Below are positions 6,035 through 12,944 of a stretch of 13,031 bases of DNA, in pieces (position 1 is the stretch's first letter; each line of letters opens with the position of its first letter). The notes below the pieces were generated by a model. The model made no database searches. It had not been told where the DNA came from and was given only the letters and a program-made list of their open reading frames with translations. Source of the DNA: Acidobacteriota bacterium (GTDB lineage: Bacteria; Acidobacteriota; Terriglobia; Terriglobales; Acidobacteriaceae). The position numbers and the translations under genes were made by a program. The stretch is taken from assembly GCA_028873155.1 (NCBI GenBank), contig JAGWML010000064.1, positions 1-13,031 of the forward strand, written 5' to 3'.

Positions 6035-6502
6035 ATGATCTATTGCGTCGATACAAGCTCGCTGATTGCAGCGTGGCAAGAACGCTATCCAATTGAAAAC
6101 TTCCCGAAGTTTTGGGATCGCATGGACGGCCTGATTGAGGACGGACGCCTGATCTCTCCCATCGAGGTTTTCAACGAAACAAAGAAGCGGTCGGATGAGC
6201 TGCACGGATGGTTGAAAAGCCGGAAGGACGCCATGTTTCGGGAGCTGGATGACGATGTGCAGATTGAGGTCACCAACGTCTTGCAGAGATTCCCGCGTCT
6301 CGTGGCTGATAAGAAGCTACGCACGTCTGCTGATCCGTTCGTTATAGCCCTCGCACGAATTACCGGGCATCAACTGGTGACGGAGGAGAAGCCGACAGGC
6401 AGTCTCAGCCGGCCCAATATCCCAGATGTGTGCGCCCAACTATCCCTCTCCACTATAGGCATCTTGCAAGTGATCCAGCGGGAGAATTGGGTGGCAGGTT
6501 GA
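6035..6502 (+). CDS. DUF4411 PIN-like protein (putative RNase toxin)
   Basis: A 155-residue protein of the DUF4411 family, which belongs to the PIN-like nuclease fold. It opens with the PIN start MIYCVDTSSLIAAW (D6). Further acidic positions are E44 (SPIEVFNE) and D100 (TSADPFVIALA), and it has the late VTEEKPTG strand and the RPNIPDVC segment typical of DUF4411. The main acidic residues are present, so nuclease activity is plausible but not shown. It lies 10 bp after the XRE-ImmA/IrrE gene, in the same atypical base composition. That pairing is a toxin-antitoxin-like arrangement in which the HTH-peptidase protein would be the regulator/antitoxin. The target is unknown, and no signal peptide or membrane segment is seen. 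Confidence 0.85.
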   Translation: MIYCVDTSSLIAAWQERYPIENFPKFWDRMDGLIEDGRLISPIEVFNETKKRSDELHGWLKSRKDAMFRELDDDVQIEVTNVLQRFPRLVADKKLRTSADPFVIALARITGHQLVTEEKPTGSLSRPNIPDVCAQLSLSTIGILQVIQRENWVAG

Positions 6503-6550
6503 AGGTCGCCACAGCGTCTCAGTCTGCCCGAAGGCTTGGGCCCACTCCGA

Positions 6551-6571
6551 GACCAATGTCAGCACATGGTC
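6551..6571 (+). terminator. Hairpin downstream of the DUF4411 gene
   Basis: GACCAATGT, loop CAGC, ACATGGTC: eight pairs with one bulged A. It lies 49 bp after the DUF4411 stop. There is no T tract after it, so it is a weak candidate for the 3' end of the two-gene transcript; it could also be unrelated structure. Confidence 0.25.
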
Positions 6572-6684
6572 TTGAGGCGACTCTCGTTTGTCGCATCATG
6601 GCCATTGCGCTCATCGAGCCATGAACTTCGCCTCCGGGCGCATCACCGCCCAACCGGAGACTGCACCCTTACCCACCCCCCCCC

Positions 6685-6713
6685 TTGACCCCAACCCCGC
6701 TTTCCCGTACACT
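6685..6713 (+). promoter_or_regulatory. rpsT promoter (sigma-70 type)
   Basis: TTGACC (6685-6690), exactly 17 bp, TACACT (6708-6713). The predicted start is near 6720, giving a leader of about 63 nt. A run of nine C (6676-6684) abuts the -35 box. The same TTGACC-N17-TACA(A/C)T form precedes the LytTR gene. Confidence 0.75.
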
Positions 6714-6725
6714 AGGAAATTGCGA

Positions 6726-6763
6726 GGGATGCGGCTCGGCTTGCATTCTGGCCCGCACATCCC
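6726..6763 (+). promoter_or_regulatory. Structured 5' leader of rpsT
   Basis: In the predicted leader, GGGATG (6726-6731) pairs with CATCCC (6758-6763), and inside this CGG (6732-6734) pairs with CCG (6753-6755) around a 2-nt bulge. The structure ends 20 nt before the ATG and leaves the AAGGAAG ribosome-binding site free. S20 synthesis is feedback-controlled at translation in E. coli; whether this leader does that here is inference. Confidence 0.35.
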
Positions 6764-6783
6764 AAAGAGTTTAAGGAAGCACA

Positions 6784-7059
6784 ATGGCAAATCACGTATC
6801 CGCGCTCAAGCGCGTTCGTCAGACCGCAACCCGCACTGAGGTCAACCGCGCCAACCGGACCCGTGTCCGCACCAGCCTGCGCGCCCTGCGCGAGGCCATC
6901 GCCGCCGGCGACCTCAAGAACGCCCAGACCCAGTACCGCGCCACTGCCTCCCTGCTCGACAAGGGCGTGCAGAAGGGCGTCCTGCATGACAACACCGCCT
7001 CGCGCTACAAGAGCCGCCTCAACGCCCGCGTCAAGGCCCTCGTCACCGCCAAGGCATAA
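6784..7059 (+). CDS. rpsT: 30S ribosomal protein S20
   Basis: A 91-residue, strongly basic, all-helical protein with the S20 pattern: MANHVSALKRVRQTATRTEVNR at the start, TRVRTSLRALREAI in the middle, and GVLHDNTASRYKSRLNARV near the end (the conserved K-G-hydrophobic-H-x-N-x-A-x-R-x-K-S-R-L block). It binds 16S rRNA early in small-subunit assembly. Length matches the family (about 85-95). The start is certain: AAGGAAG lies 5-11 nt upstream. It is monocistronic in appearance, with its own promoter and two hairpins after the stop. Its C-rich codon use matches the core genome and contrasts with the preceding segment. Confidence 0.98.
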   Translation: MANHVSALKRVRQTATRTEVNRANRTRVRTSLRALREAIAAGDLKNAQTQYRATASLLDKGVQKGVLHDNTASRYKSRLNARVKALVTAKA

Positions 7060-7065
7060 GCTCCC

Positions 7066-7082
7066 GCGGCCCCAACGGCCGC
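7066..7082 (+). terminator. Hairpin 1 after rpsT
   Basis: GCGGCC-CCAAC-GGCCGC is a perfect 6-bp stem with a 5-nt loop, 6 bp after the rpsT stop. It is stable and GC-only but has no T tract. It may stabilise the 3' end or act with the second hairpin downstream. Confidence 0.45.
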
Positions 7083-7102
7083 ACCGCACGATCAGGAAAC
7101 TC

Positions 7103-7138
7103 AACGGCCAGGGCGCACTCGATCGCCTCCTGGCCGTT
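7103..7138 (+). terminator. Hairpin 2 after rpsT, probable terminator region
   Basis: AACGGCCAGG (7103-7112) and CCTGGCCGTT (7129-7138) form a perfect 10-bp inverted repeat with a 16-nt loop, followed by TTCCTGC rather than a U-run. It separates rpsT from the porin gene. Termination here would have to rely on stem strength or Rho. Confidence 0.45.
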
Positions 7139-7182
7139 CCTGCAACAGGCTCCCCCTTCAGAGCAGACAGGCCCGGCAGTTC

Positions 7183-8577
7183 GTGATTCTCCACGCCCGA
7201 AAGCGTTGCGCCGTCACATACGCCTTCCCATGGGCATGCCGCGCGGGCATCGTTCTCTTCGCTCTACTGCTCGCCTCGCGCGCCGCATCCGCCATCCAGC
7301 CCGCAACCGATGAGGCCGCCGCGCCGCTGGCCCGCGGCTCTGCCGACACGCCCTGCCCCACCGGCCATGTCGATATCGAGCGGCTCAACTACCTCGGTGC
7401 CGACCTTCTCCTGCCCGCGTTTTCTGACACAATTACCGGCGCCGGCAATCCCGTGCGCCGCGACCTGCTCTGTCACGACCTCACCTATCGCCTCGTCAGC
7501 AATGACAGCTTCGCGGCCAGCCCGCAGAGCAGCCCCGTCACCGTCCCCAGCCAGATCTACGTCGGCCAGCGCCCCACCTGGACCACGGGAGGCTACATCA
7601 TCCTCACTGCCGACCTGCACAGCATTCATCTGGCCGGTTACCAGATCAACGCCGTCGCGGTCATCTCCAGAACCAGTTGGTACCCCGATACGCTGGAGGC
7701 CACCAAGATGCTCCAGCTCGTGCTCTACAAGCCCTTCCTCCGCAACCGCATCGAACTCAAGGCGGGCTACCAGAACAGCGACGATCAGTTCGTCGGCATG
7801 CAGGTGGGCGGCAACGCCTCATCCGGCTCCGAGGGCGTCTTCGCCGTTCCGCAAAACGAGATCGGCCTGGCCTACTCGCCGCTCTCCGCGCCTTCCGTCA
7901 ATCTCCGCGTCCAGCCCGTCGGCAACTTCTACGCCAAGGGCGGCCTGCAGCGCTCCACCAGCCCCGCCGGCGGGCCACAGGATCTCCATCGCGACGCCGC
8001 GGGGTTCCGCTTTGCGCCCAGCGGCGATGGACTGCTCAGCATCTTTGAAGGCGGATACAAGCGCGACGCGCAGTCAGACTCCCGCGCAACCTGGGTGCGC
8101 GGCGGCTACATGACCAACACCACCCGCTACCTCAGCGCCCGGACCAACACCTACCTGTCGGGCAATCGATGCTGGTTCCTGCTCGCCGACCGCCAGGTGC
8201 GCGCCACCAGCGTCGACGCTCCCACCCACGGCCTCTATATGGGCGTCTCCGCCATCTCCGTGCCGTCCGATCTCAACGCGTACCCCACCTATGACGAGCT
8301 GCGTTTCTACCAGATCGCTCCGCTCCGCAGCCGCCCCGGCGATATGGCCTCCTTCGTCGTCTCTCACACCGGCTACAGCCGCTTCACCCGCGCCCAGTTG
8401 GCCGCCGCCGGAAGAACCACCGCGTCGAGCCTGAGCACCGCCATGGCCAGCTACTCGGTGCACGTGCATTCCGGCATCTATCTCTCCGCTGGAGCCGCCT
8501 ACAACACGCGCCCCGCCATCACCCCGCGCCTCCCCGGAGCCTTCACCGCAACCCTGCAGTCCATCTTCTTCTTCTGA
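7183..8577 (+). CDS. Outer-membrane beta-barrel protein, OprB-like carbohydrate porin
   Basis: A 464-residue exported protein. A signal peptide is clear: basic start (HARKR), hydrophobic core AGIVLFALLLASRA, likely cleavage after ASA at 37. The rest alternates polar and hydrophobic residues with repeated Gly/aromatic strand ends (ELKAGYQNSDDQF, VNLRVQPVGNFYAKGG, WVRGGYMTN), and the last residue is Phe, the usual outer-membrane barrel insertion signal. The central stretch, a strand pair LYKPFLRNRIELKAGY followed by a substrate-loop region and a P-x-x-x-hydrophobic strand, follows the OprB carbohydrate-porin layout. That would make it a sugar-uptake channel, but the family assignment is by pattern only. 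The start is GTG at 7183 with no good ribosome-binding site. It converges on fadA, leaving 4 bp between the stop codons. Confidence 0.7.
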   Translation: MILHARKRCAVTYAFPWACRAGIVLFALLLASRAASAIQPATDEAAAPLARGSADTPCPTGHVDIERLNYLGADLLLPAFSDTITGAGNPVRRDLLCHDLTYRLVSNDSFAASPQSSPVTVPSQIYVGQRPTWTTGGYIILTADLHSIHLAGYQINAVAVISRTSWYPDTLEATKMLQLVLYKPFLRNRIELKAGYQNSDDQFVGMQVGGNASSGSEGVFAVPQNEIGLAYSPLSAPSVNLRVQPVGNFYAKGGLQRSTSPAGGPQDLHRDAAGFRFAPSGDGLLSIFEGGYKRDAQSDSRATWVRGGYMTNTTRYLSARTNTYLSGNRCWFLLADRQVRATSVDAPTHGLYMGVSAISVPSDLNAYPTYDELRFYQIAPLRSRPGDMASFVVSHTGYSRFTRAQLAAAGRTTASSLSTAMASYSVHVHSGIYLSAGAAYNTRPAITPRLPGAFTATLQSIFFF

Positions 8578-8581
8578 AGCC

Positions 8582-9766
8582 CTAGTTCAGCCGCTCGAAG
8601 ATCCCCGCCGCGCCCATCCCGCCGCCTACGCACATCGTCACCATGCCGTAGCGCGCGCCGCGCCGCTCCATCTCGCTCAGCAGAGTCGCCGTCAACTTCG
8701 CGCCCGTGCACCCCAGCGGATGCCCCAGCGCAATCGCCCCGCCGTTCACGTTCACCCGCGCCGGGTCCATCCCCAGCTCGCGCATCACCGCCAGCGACTG
8801 CACCGCGAACGCCTCATTCAACTCAATTAAGTCGATGTCCTCCAGCCGCAGCCCCGCGCGCTTCAGCGCCAGCGGCACGGCAAACACCGGACCCATGCCC
8901 ATCTCTTCCGGCAGGCATCCCGCCGCCGCATAGGCCACCAGCCGCGCCCGCGGCTTGATTCCAAGCTCCCGCGCCCGTTCCGCATCCATCATCACCGCCG
9001 CCGCCGCTCCGTCCGAGGTCTGCGACGAGTTCCCAGCCGTCACCGTCCCCTGCGCATGAAACACCGCCTTCAGCGCCGCCAGCGCCGCTGCCGACGTGTC
9101 CGCGCGCGGACCCTCATCGGCCGTCACCACCGTCTCCGTCACCACAGGCTTGCCCGCCTTCGCACCCGGCACAGCCGTCGTCACCTTCACCGGCACCAGC
9201 TCCTCGGCAAACCGTCCCGCGACCTGCGCTGCTAATGCTTTCTGGTGGCTCGCCAGCGCAAAGGCGTCCTGATCTTCGCGGCTCACGCCGTACCGCCGCG
9301 CCACCCGTTCCGCCGTCAGACCCATCGTCAGCAGCGCCGCCGGATAGTGCTCCGCCAGCCAGGGATTCGGGCTCGGCTTCAGCCCGCCCATCGGGATCAA
9401 ACTCATCGACTCCGCGCCGCCCGCCACCACCACGCGGCAGCCGCCTACGCGAATCCGCATGTCCGCCTGCGCAATCGTCTCCAACCCCGACGCGCACAGC
9501 CGGTTCACTGTCACTCCCGGCACCGCCACCGGCAACTGCGCTCGCAGCGCTGCATACCGCGCCACATTCCAGCCCTGCTCGCCCTCCGGCTGCGCGCAGC
9601 CCAGAATCACATCCTCAATCTCGCTCTTATCCAGCCCCGGCACGCGCTCCAAAGCCCCGCTCAACGCAACTGCCGCAAGGTCGTCCGGCCGCGTCGTCGC
9701 AAAGGCGCCCTTCGGCGCGCGTCCCACCGGCGTCCGCACCGCGCTCACAATCACTGCTTCCGGCAT
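8582..9766 (-). CDS. fadA: Acetyl-CoA acyltransferase (3-ketoacyl-CoA thiolase)
   Basis: A 394-residue thiolase that splits 3-ketoacyl-CoA with CoA to give acetyl-CoA and a shortened acyl-CoA, the last step of the beta-oxidation cycle, in the cytoplasm. The catalytic residues are all in place: nucleophile C91 in VNRLCASGLETI, H349 in GGAIALGHPLGCTGA and C379 in MCVGGGMGAA; NEAF is also present. Spacing and length match FadA (E. coli C88, H343, C373). I start at the ATG at 9766, which has AAGGAG/GGGAG ahead of it and yields MPEAVIVSAVRTP; an in-frame GTG at 9790 is less likely. It is third in the fadN - secreted protein - fadA operon. Some thiolases of this family work in the synthetic direction, but the context favours degradation. 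Confidence 0.94.
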   Translation of the reverse strand: MPEAVIVSAVRTPVGRAPKGAFATTRPDDLAAVALSGALERVPGLDKSEIEDVILGCAQPEGEQGWNVARYAALRAQLPVAVPGVTVNRLCASGLETIAQADMRIRVGGCRVVVAGGAESMSLIPMGGLKPSPNPWLAEHYPAALLTMGLTAERVARRYGVSREDQDAFALASHQKALAAQVAGRFAEELVPVKVTTAVPGAKAGKPVVTETVVTADEGPRADTSAAALAALKAVFHAQGTVTAGNSSQTSDGAAAAVMMDAERARELGIKPRARLVAYAAAGCLPEEMGMGPVFAVPLALKRAGLRLEDIDLIELNEAFAVQSLAVMRELGMDPARVNVNGGAIALGHPLGCTGAKLTATLLSEMERRGARYGMVTMCVGGGMGAAGIFERLN

Positions 9767-9790
9767 TGGCTCCCGCTCCTTCTCTCGCAC

Positions 9791-10417
9791 CTACTGCGGC
9801 ATCTCCAGCAGCGTCCAGACGCGCTTCTCATGGAAGTGTCCATAGAAGTGATAGATGGTGCGATGCTCCACCACCGCATCCGCCAGCGCATCGTGCCCAA
9901 TCCGCGCCGGCCGCGGCTCCAACCCCGCCTGCGCATCGTGCACATCCTCCGGCGTCGCCGCATCAATGCCCCAGTTGAATCCCAGCACGCCGCTCGGGTC
10001 GTGCGCCTGCAGCCGCTCTGTCTCGGCAGCCTTCGCCAGCTCCATCGCCGTCCCCGGCGCGCTCGCAAAAAACACCAGCAGCGTCACCGTGCCCTTCGCC
10101 GCGCACAGCGCCGCCCAGTCCTCCGTGCCCGCCCGCTCCAGGCTGCCATGCACCACGTTCTCCGGCCGGTGCGCCTCATACGTCTGCGGAATCATGCAGC
10201 CCCGCGCGTGCAGCTCCGCCGCCGTCGCCGCCGGCAGATCGGGAAACGACTCCACCGGCAGCCGTCGAATCAGGTACTGCGCCTGCTGCCCGCCCACCAT
10301 CACCGTCCCGCGCTCGGTCAGCGCCGCCGCATCGTCGGTCTGCTGCGCCGCCATCAGGCTCGCCGCCATCAGCGCCAGCGCCACACAACCCTTCGTCCAC
10401 TTGTTCGCCCGTTGCAT
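9791..10417 (-). CDS. Exported protein of unknown function inside the fad operon
   Basis: A 208-residue protein I cannot assign to a named family. Residues 1-24 form a signal peptide (basic RANKWTK, hydrophobic CVALALMAASLMA, likely cut near AA-QQ), so it should be periplasmic; no lipobox is evident. The mature part has a compact set of striking motifs: RGCMIPQTYEAHRPENVVHG (C74), WAALC (C105), LLVFFAS, VLGFNWGIDAATPEDVH and YHFYGHFH with clustered His. Two Cys could form a disulfide. The stop of fadN is 6 bp upstream, and its own stop is 24 bp before fadA, so it is co-transcribed with the beta-oxidation genes. Why a secreted protein sits there is unclear. Confidence 0.8.
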   Translation of the reverse strand: MQRANKWTKGCVALALMAASLMAAQQTDDAAALTERGTVMVGGQQAQYLIRRLPVESFPDLPAATAAELHARGCMIPQTYEAHRPENVVHGSLERAGTEDWAALCAAKGTVTLLVFFASAPGTAMELAKAAETERLQAHDPSGVLGFNWGIDAATPEDVHDAQAGLEPRPARIGHDALADAVVEHRTIYHFYGHFHEKRVWTLLEMPQ

Positions 10418-10423
10418 CCGGCT

Positions 10424-12865
10424 CTAGTTCCTCAGCGGCTTCCCCGTCTTCAGCGTAAACGCAATCCGCTCCTGCGTCTTCCGCTCACCGCACAGCGACA
10501 GAAACGCCTCGCGCTCCAAATCCAGCAGGTACGGCTCGCTCACCGCCGTGCCCGCCGTCACGCGCCCGCCGCACAGGATATACGCGGCCCATCGCGCCAC
10601 CTTCTGATCGTGCTCGCTCGCAAAGCCCGCCTCGCCCATCAGATAGATGCCCGTCTCCAGCATCGCCAGCGCGCCCATCCCCGGCGCGGGAATCTGTGTC
10701 CGCTGCGCAGGAGGCGCGTAGCCCGCCTCGGCCAGCGCCAGCGCCTGCTCCTTCGCGTCGAGAAGAAGCCGCTCGCGGTTCAGCGTCACCCGATCGCTCG
10801 CCGCCAGCAGCCCCAATCCCCGCGCCTCGGCCGCCGACGTCGACACCTTCGCCATCGCAATCGTCTCCAGCGCGCGCTTCAGCGCCGTCGCCATCTCCGC
10901 GCCCTGCGCAAACTTCGACAGCGGATCCTTGGGATCCGGCACGGCCAGCGCCAGCGCCGCATCCACCGCGCGCAGCAGCATCTCCTTCGTGCCGCCGCCG
11001 CCGGGAATCAGCCCCACACCCGCCTCCACCAGACCCATATACGTCTCCGCATGAGGCTGCCGCCGCGCCGCGTGCAAACTCATCTCCGCGCCGCCGCCCA
11101 GCGTCATCCCAAACGGCGTCACCACCACCGGCCGCGGACAGAACTTGATCGCCTGCGTCATCTGCTGGAAGCCGCGAATCGCCAGATCCACTTCCTCCCA
11201 CTCGCCCTCCTGCGCCACCAGCAGCAGTTGCAGCAGGTTCGCCCCCACGCTGAAGTGCTCGCGGTCGCCCGAGATTACAAACCCCGCAAAATCCCGCACC
11301 GCATCCGACGCCGCGTTCAGCACCGCTTGCACCGCCTGCACCACGTCCGAGCCAATCGCGTTCTTCATCGCATGCAGCTCGATGCACCCGATGCCGTCGC
11401 CGAGGTCCACCAGCGACGCCCCGCTGTTCCCGCGCACCACGCCATGCGCACGCTTGAAATCCGCCACCCGCGCGTGGCCCGGCCGCTCCGGCAGCGTTTC
11501 CCATGCATTCGTCCGCGGGTTGTAGCACTGCGGCCCATCCGCCGCGTACCAGCGGTCATACTTCGCATCCAGCAGCGCCCGCGCCGCCGCGCACACCGGC
11601 ATGCCAAGCGCCTGCATCCGCTCCACGCTGGCGCGCACGCCCACCGCATCCCACATCGCAAACGGTCCCAGCTCCCAGTTGAACCCCGCGCGCATCGCTG
11701 CATCGATCGATGGCGCATCGTCCGCCGCCTCGCCAATCCGCTCCGCCGCGAAGTTCCACACCGCGCCCAGCAGCGGCCACAGAAAGCGCGCCGCCTTGTC
11801 CTTCGCCGGATTGTTCGCCAGCAGCAGCCGCAGACGCTCCTCCACCGTCGCTGCATTCTTCGCCATCTCCAGCGCGGGCAGCGCCGCCTTCTGCGCGGGC
11901 CTGTACTCAAACGTCTTCAGGTCCAGCACCAGCCGCTCGTCCTTGCCGTCCGCGCCGCGTTGCTTCTTATAGAAGCCCTGCCCCGCCTTGTCCCCAATCC
12001 ATCCCCGCTTCACCATCTCGTCCAGAACCGGGAGAAAGCCGCCCGAGACGCCGCCGGGAAAATTCCGCGCCACGTGCGCCATCACGTCGATGCCCACCAT
12101 ATCCGCCAGCCGAAACGTCCCCGTGCGCGGCCATCCAATCGCCGGGCCCGTCAGCACGTCAATCTCCTCAATCGACAGGCCCTGCTCCTGCATCAGCTCC
12201 ACCGTCCGGAACATCACCATCATCCCCATCCGGTTCGCGATGAAGTTCGGCGTGTCATGCGAGAACACAATCTGCTTGCCCAGCATCTGGTCGGCAAACG
12301 CAGCAAACGCGCGCACCAGCTCCGCGTCCGTCTCTGCCGTGGGAATGATCTCGAGCAGCCGCATATACCGCGGCGGATTGAAGAAGTGCGTCCCGAAGAA
12401 CCGCGCACGATGCGACGTCAGCTCCGCCGCAATCTTCCCCACCGGCAGCCCTGACGTGTTCGTCGTCAGCGCCGCGCCCGCATCCAGATGCGGCGTCACT
12501 CGCGCCAGCAGCGCCCGCTTGATCTCCAGATTCTCCGCAACCGCCTCAATCACCCAGTCGCAGCCGCGCAGCTTCGGCAGATCATCGTCGAAGTTCCCCG
12601 GCACAATCCGCGCCGCCGCGCTCGCCTCATACAGCGCCGCGGGCTTCGACTTCCCGAGCGCCGCCAGCGCGCCCTCCGCCAGCCGGTTCCGTGAGCCTTC
12701 ACCCGCCGGGACCATATCCAGCAGCAGCACCGGAATCCCCGCATTCGCCAGGTGCGCTGCAATCCGCGATCCCATCACGCCCGCGCCCAGCACCGCCGCC
12801 CGCCGCACCAGCATGGGCCTTGCGCCCACGCCCATCCCCACCGCCTCTGGAGCCGTCGCGCTCAT
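10424..12865 (-). CDS. fadN: Bifunctional 3-hydroxyacyl-CoA dehydrogenase / enoyl-CoA hydratase
   Basis: An 813-residue bifunctional beta-oxidation enzyme. The dehydrogenase comes first: NAD-binding Rossmann motif GAGVMG (27-32) with D50 at the end of the second strand, then S138, H160 (GTHFFNP), E172 and N211, the usual catalytic set. The second dehydrogenase helical domain spans about 205-435. The hydratase half follows (about 485-690) with oxyanion-hole segment HFSVGANL, E594 in GGGAEM and E614 in LVEAGVGLIPGGGG, so both hydratase glutamates are kept. This dehydrogenase-then-hydratase order and the length match Bacillus FadN rather than E. coli FadB, where the order is reversed. The ATG at 12865 is chosen for GAAGGGAG upstream; the in-frame extension to the window edge runs through a dispersed repeat. 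It is first in an operon with fadA, as in fadNAE. Confidence 0.93.
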   Translation of the reverse strand: MSATAPEAVGMGVGARPMLVRRAAVLGAGVMGSRIAAHLANAGIPVLLLDMVPAGEGSRNRLAEGALAALGKSKPAALYEASAAARIVPGNFDDDLPKLRGCDWVIEAVAENLEIKRALLARVTPHLDAGAALTTNTSGLPVGKIAAELTSHRARFFGTHFFNPPRYMRLLEIIPTAETDAELVRAFAAFADQMLGKQIVFSHDTPNFIANRMGMMVMFRTVELMQEQGLSIEEIDVLTGPAIGWPRTGTFRLADMVGIDVMAHVARNFPGGVSGGFLPVLDEMVKRGWIGDKAGQGFYKKQRGADGKDERLVLDLKTFEYRPAQKAALPALEMAKNAATVEERLRLLLANNPAKDKAARFLWPLLGAVWNFAAERIGEAADDAPSIDAAMRAGFNWELGPFAMWDAVGVRASVERMQALGMPVCAAARALLDAKYDRWYAADGPQCYNPRTNAWETLPERPGHARVADFKRAHGVVRGNSGASLVDLGDGIGCIELHAMKNAIGSDVVQAVQAVLNAASDAVRDFAGFVISGDREHFSVGANLLQLLLVAQEGEWEEVDLAIRGFQQMTQAIKFCPRPVVVTPFGMTLGGGAEMSLHAARRQPHAETYMGLVEAGVGLIPGGGGTKEMLLRAVDAALALAVPDPKDPLSKFAQGAEMATALKRALETIAMAKVSTSAAEARGLGLLAASDRVTLNRERLLLDAKEQALALAEAGYAPPAQRTQIPAPGMGALAMLETGIYLMGEAGFASEHDQKVARWAAYILCGGRVTAGTAVSEPYLLDLEREAFLSLCGERKTQERIAFTLKTGKPLRN

Positions 12866-12905
12866 CTCCGCGCTCCCTTCGCCGGTCAGCTTACCACTCC
12901 ACACC

Positions 12906-12944
12906 TTGTCATCCTGAGTGACCAAGGGGAGTCGAAGGATCTGC
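12906..12944. repeat. TTGTCATCCTGAG-type dispersed intergenic repeat
   Basis: TTGTCATCCTGAGTG followed by GAGTCGAAGGATCTGC closely resembles the TGTCATCCTGAGC...CGAAGGATCTGC element that is scattered through intergenic regions of many Acidobacteriota and some other genomes (from memory, not searched). The ends form the imperfect inverted repeat ATCCT / AGGAT. It lies about 40 bp upstream of the fadN ATG, inside the probable 5' region of the operon. A weak minus-strand promoter (TTGGCA, 17 bp, GATCCT) would place its -10 inside the repeat. The rest of 12866-13031 shows nothing else I can name. Confidence 0.6.

Noticed and set aside
9245..12454. A very long plus-strand open frame (over 1,000 codons) opposite fadA, the exported protein and fadN
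   Set aside because: Its translation is an Arg/His/Pro/Leu-rich low-complexity string with no motif, as expected antisense to GC-rich genes. The minus-strand genes have full catalytic motifs.
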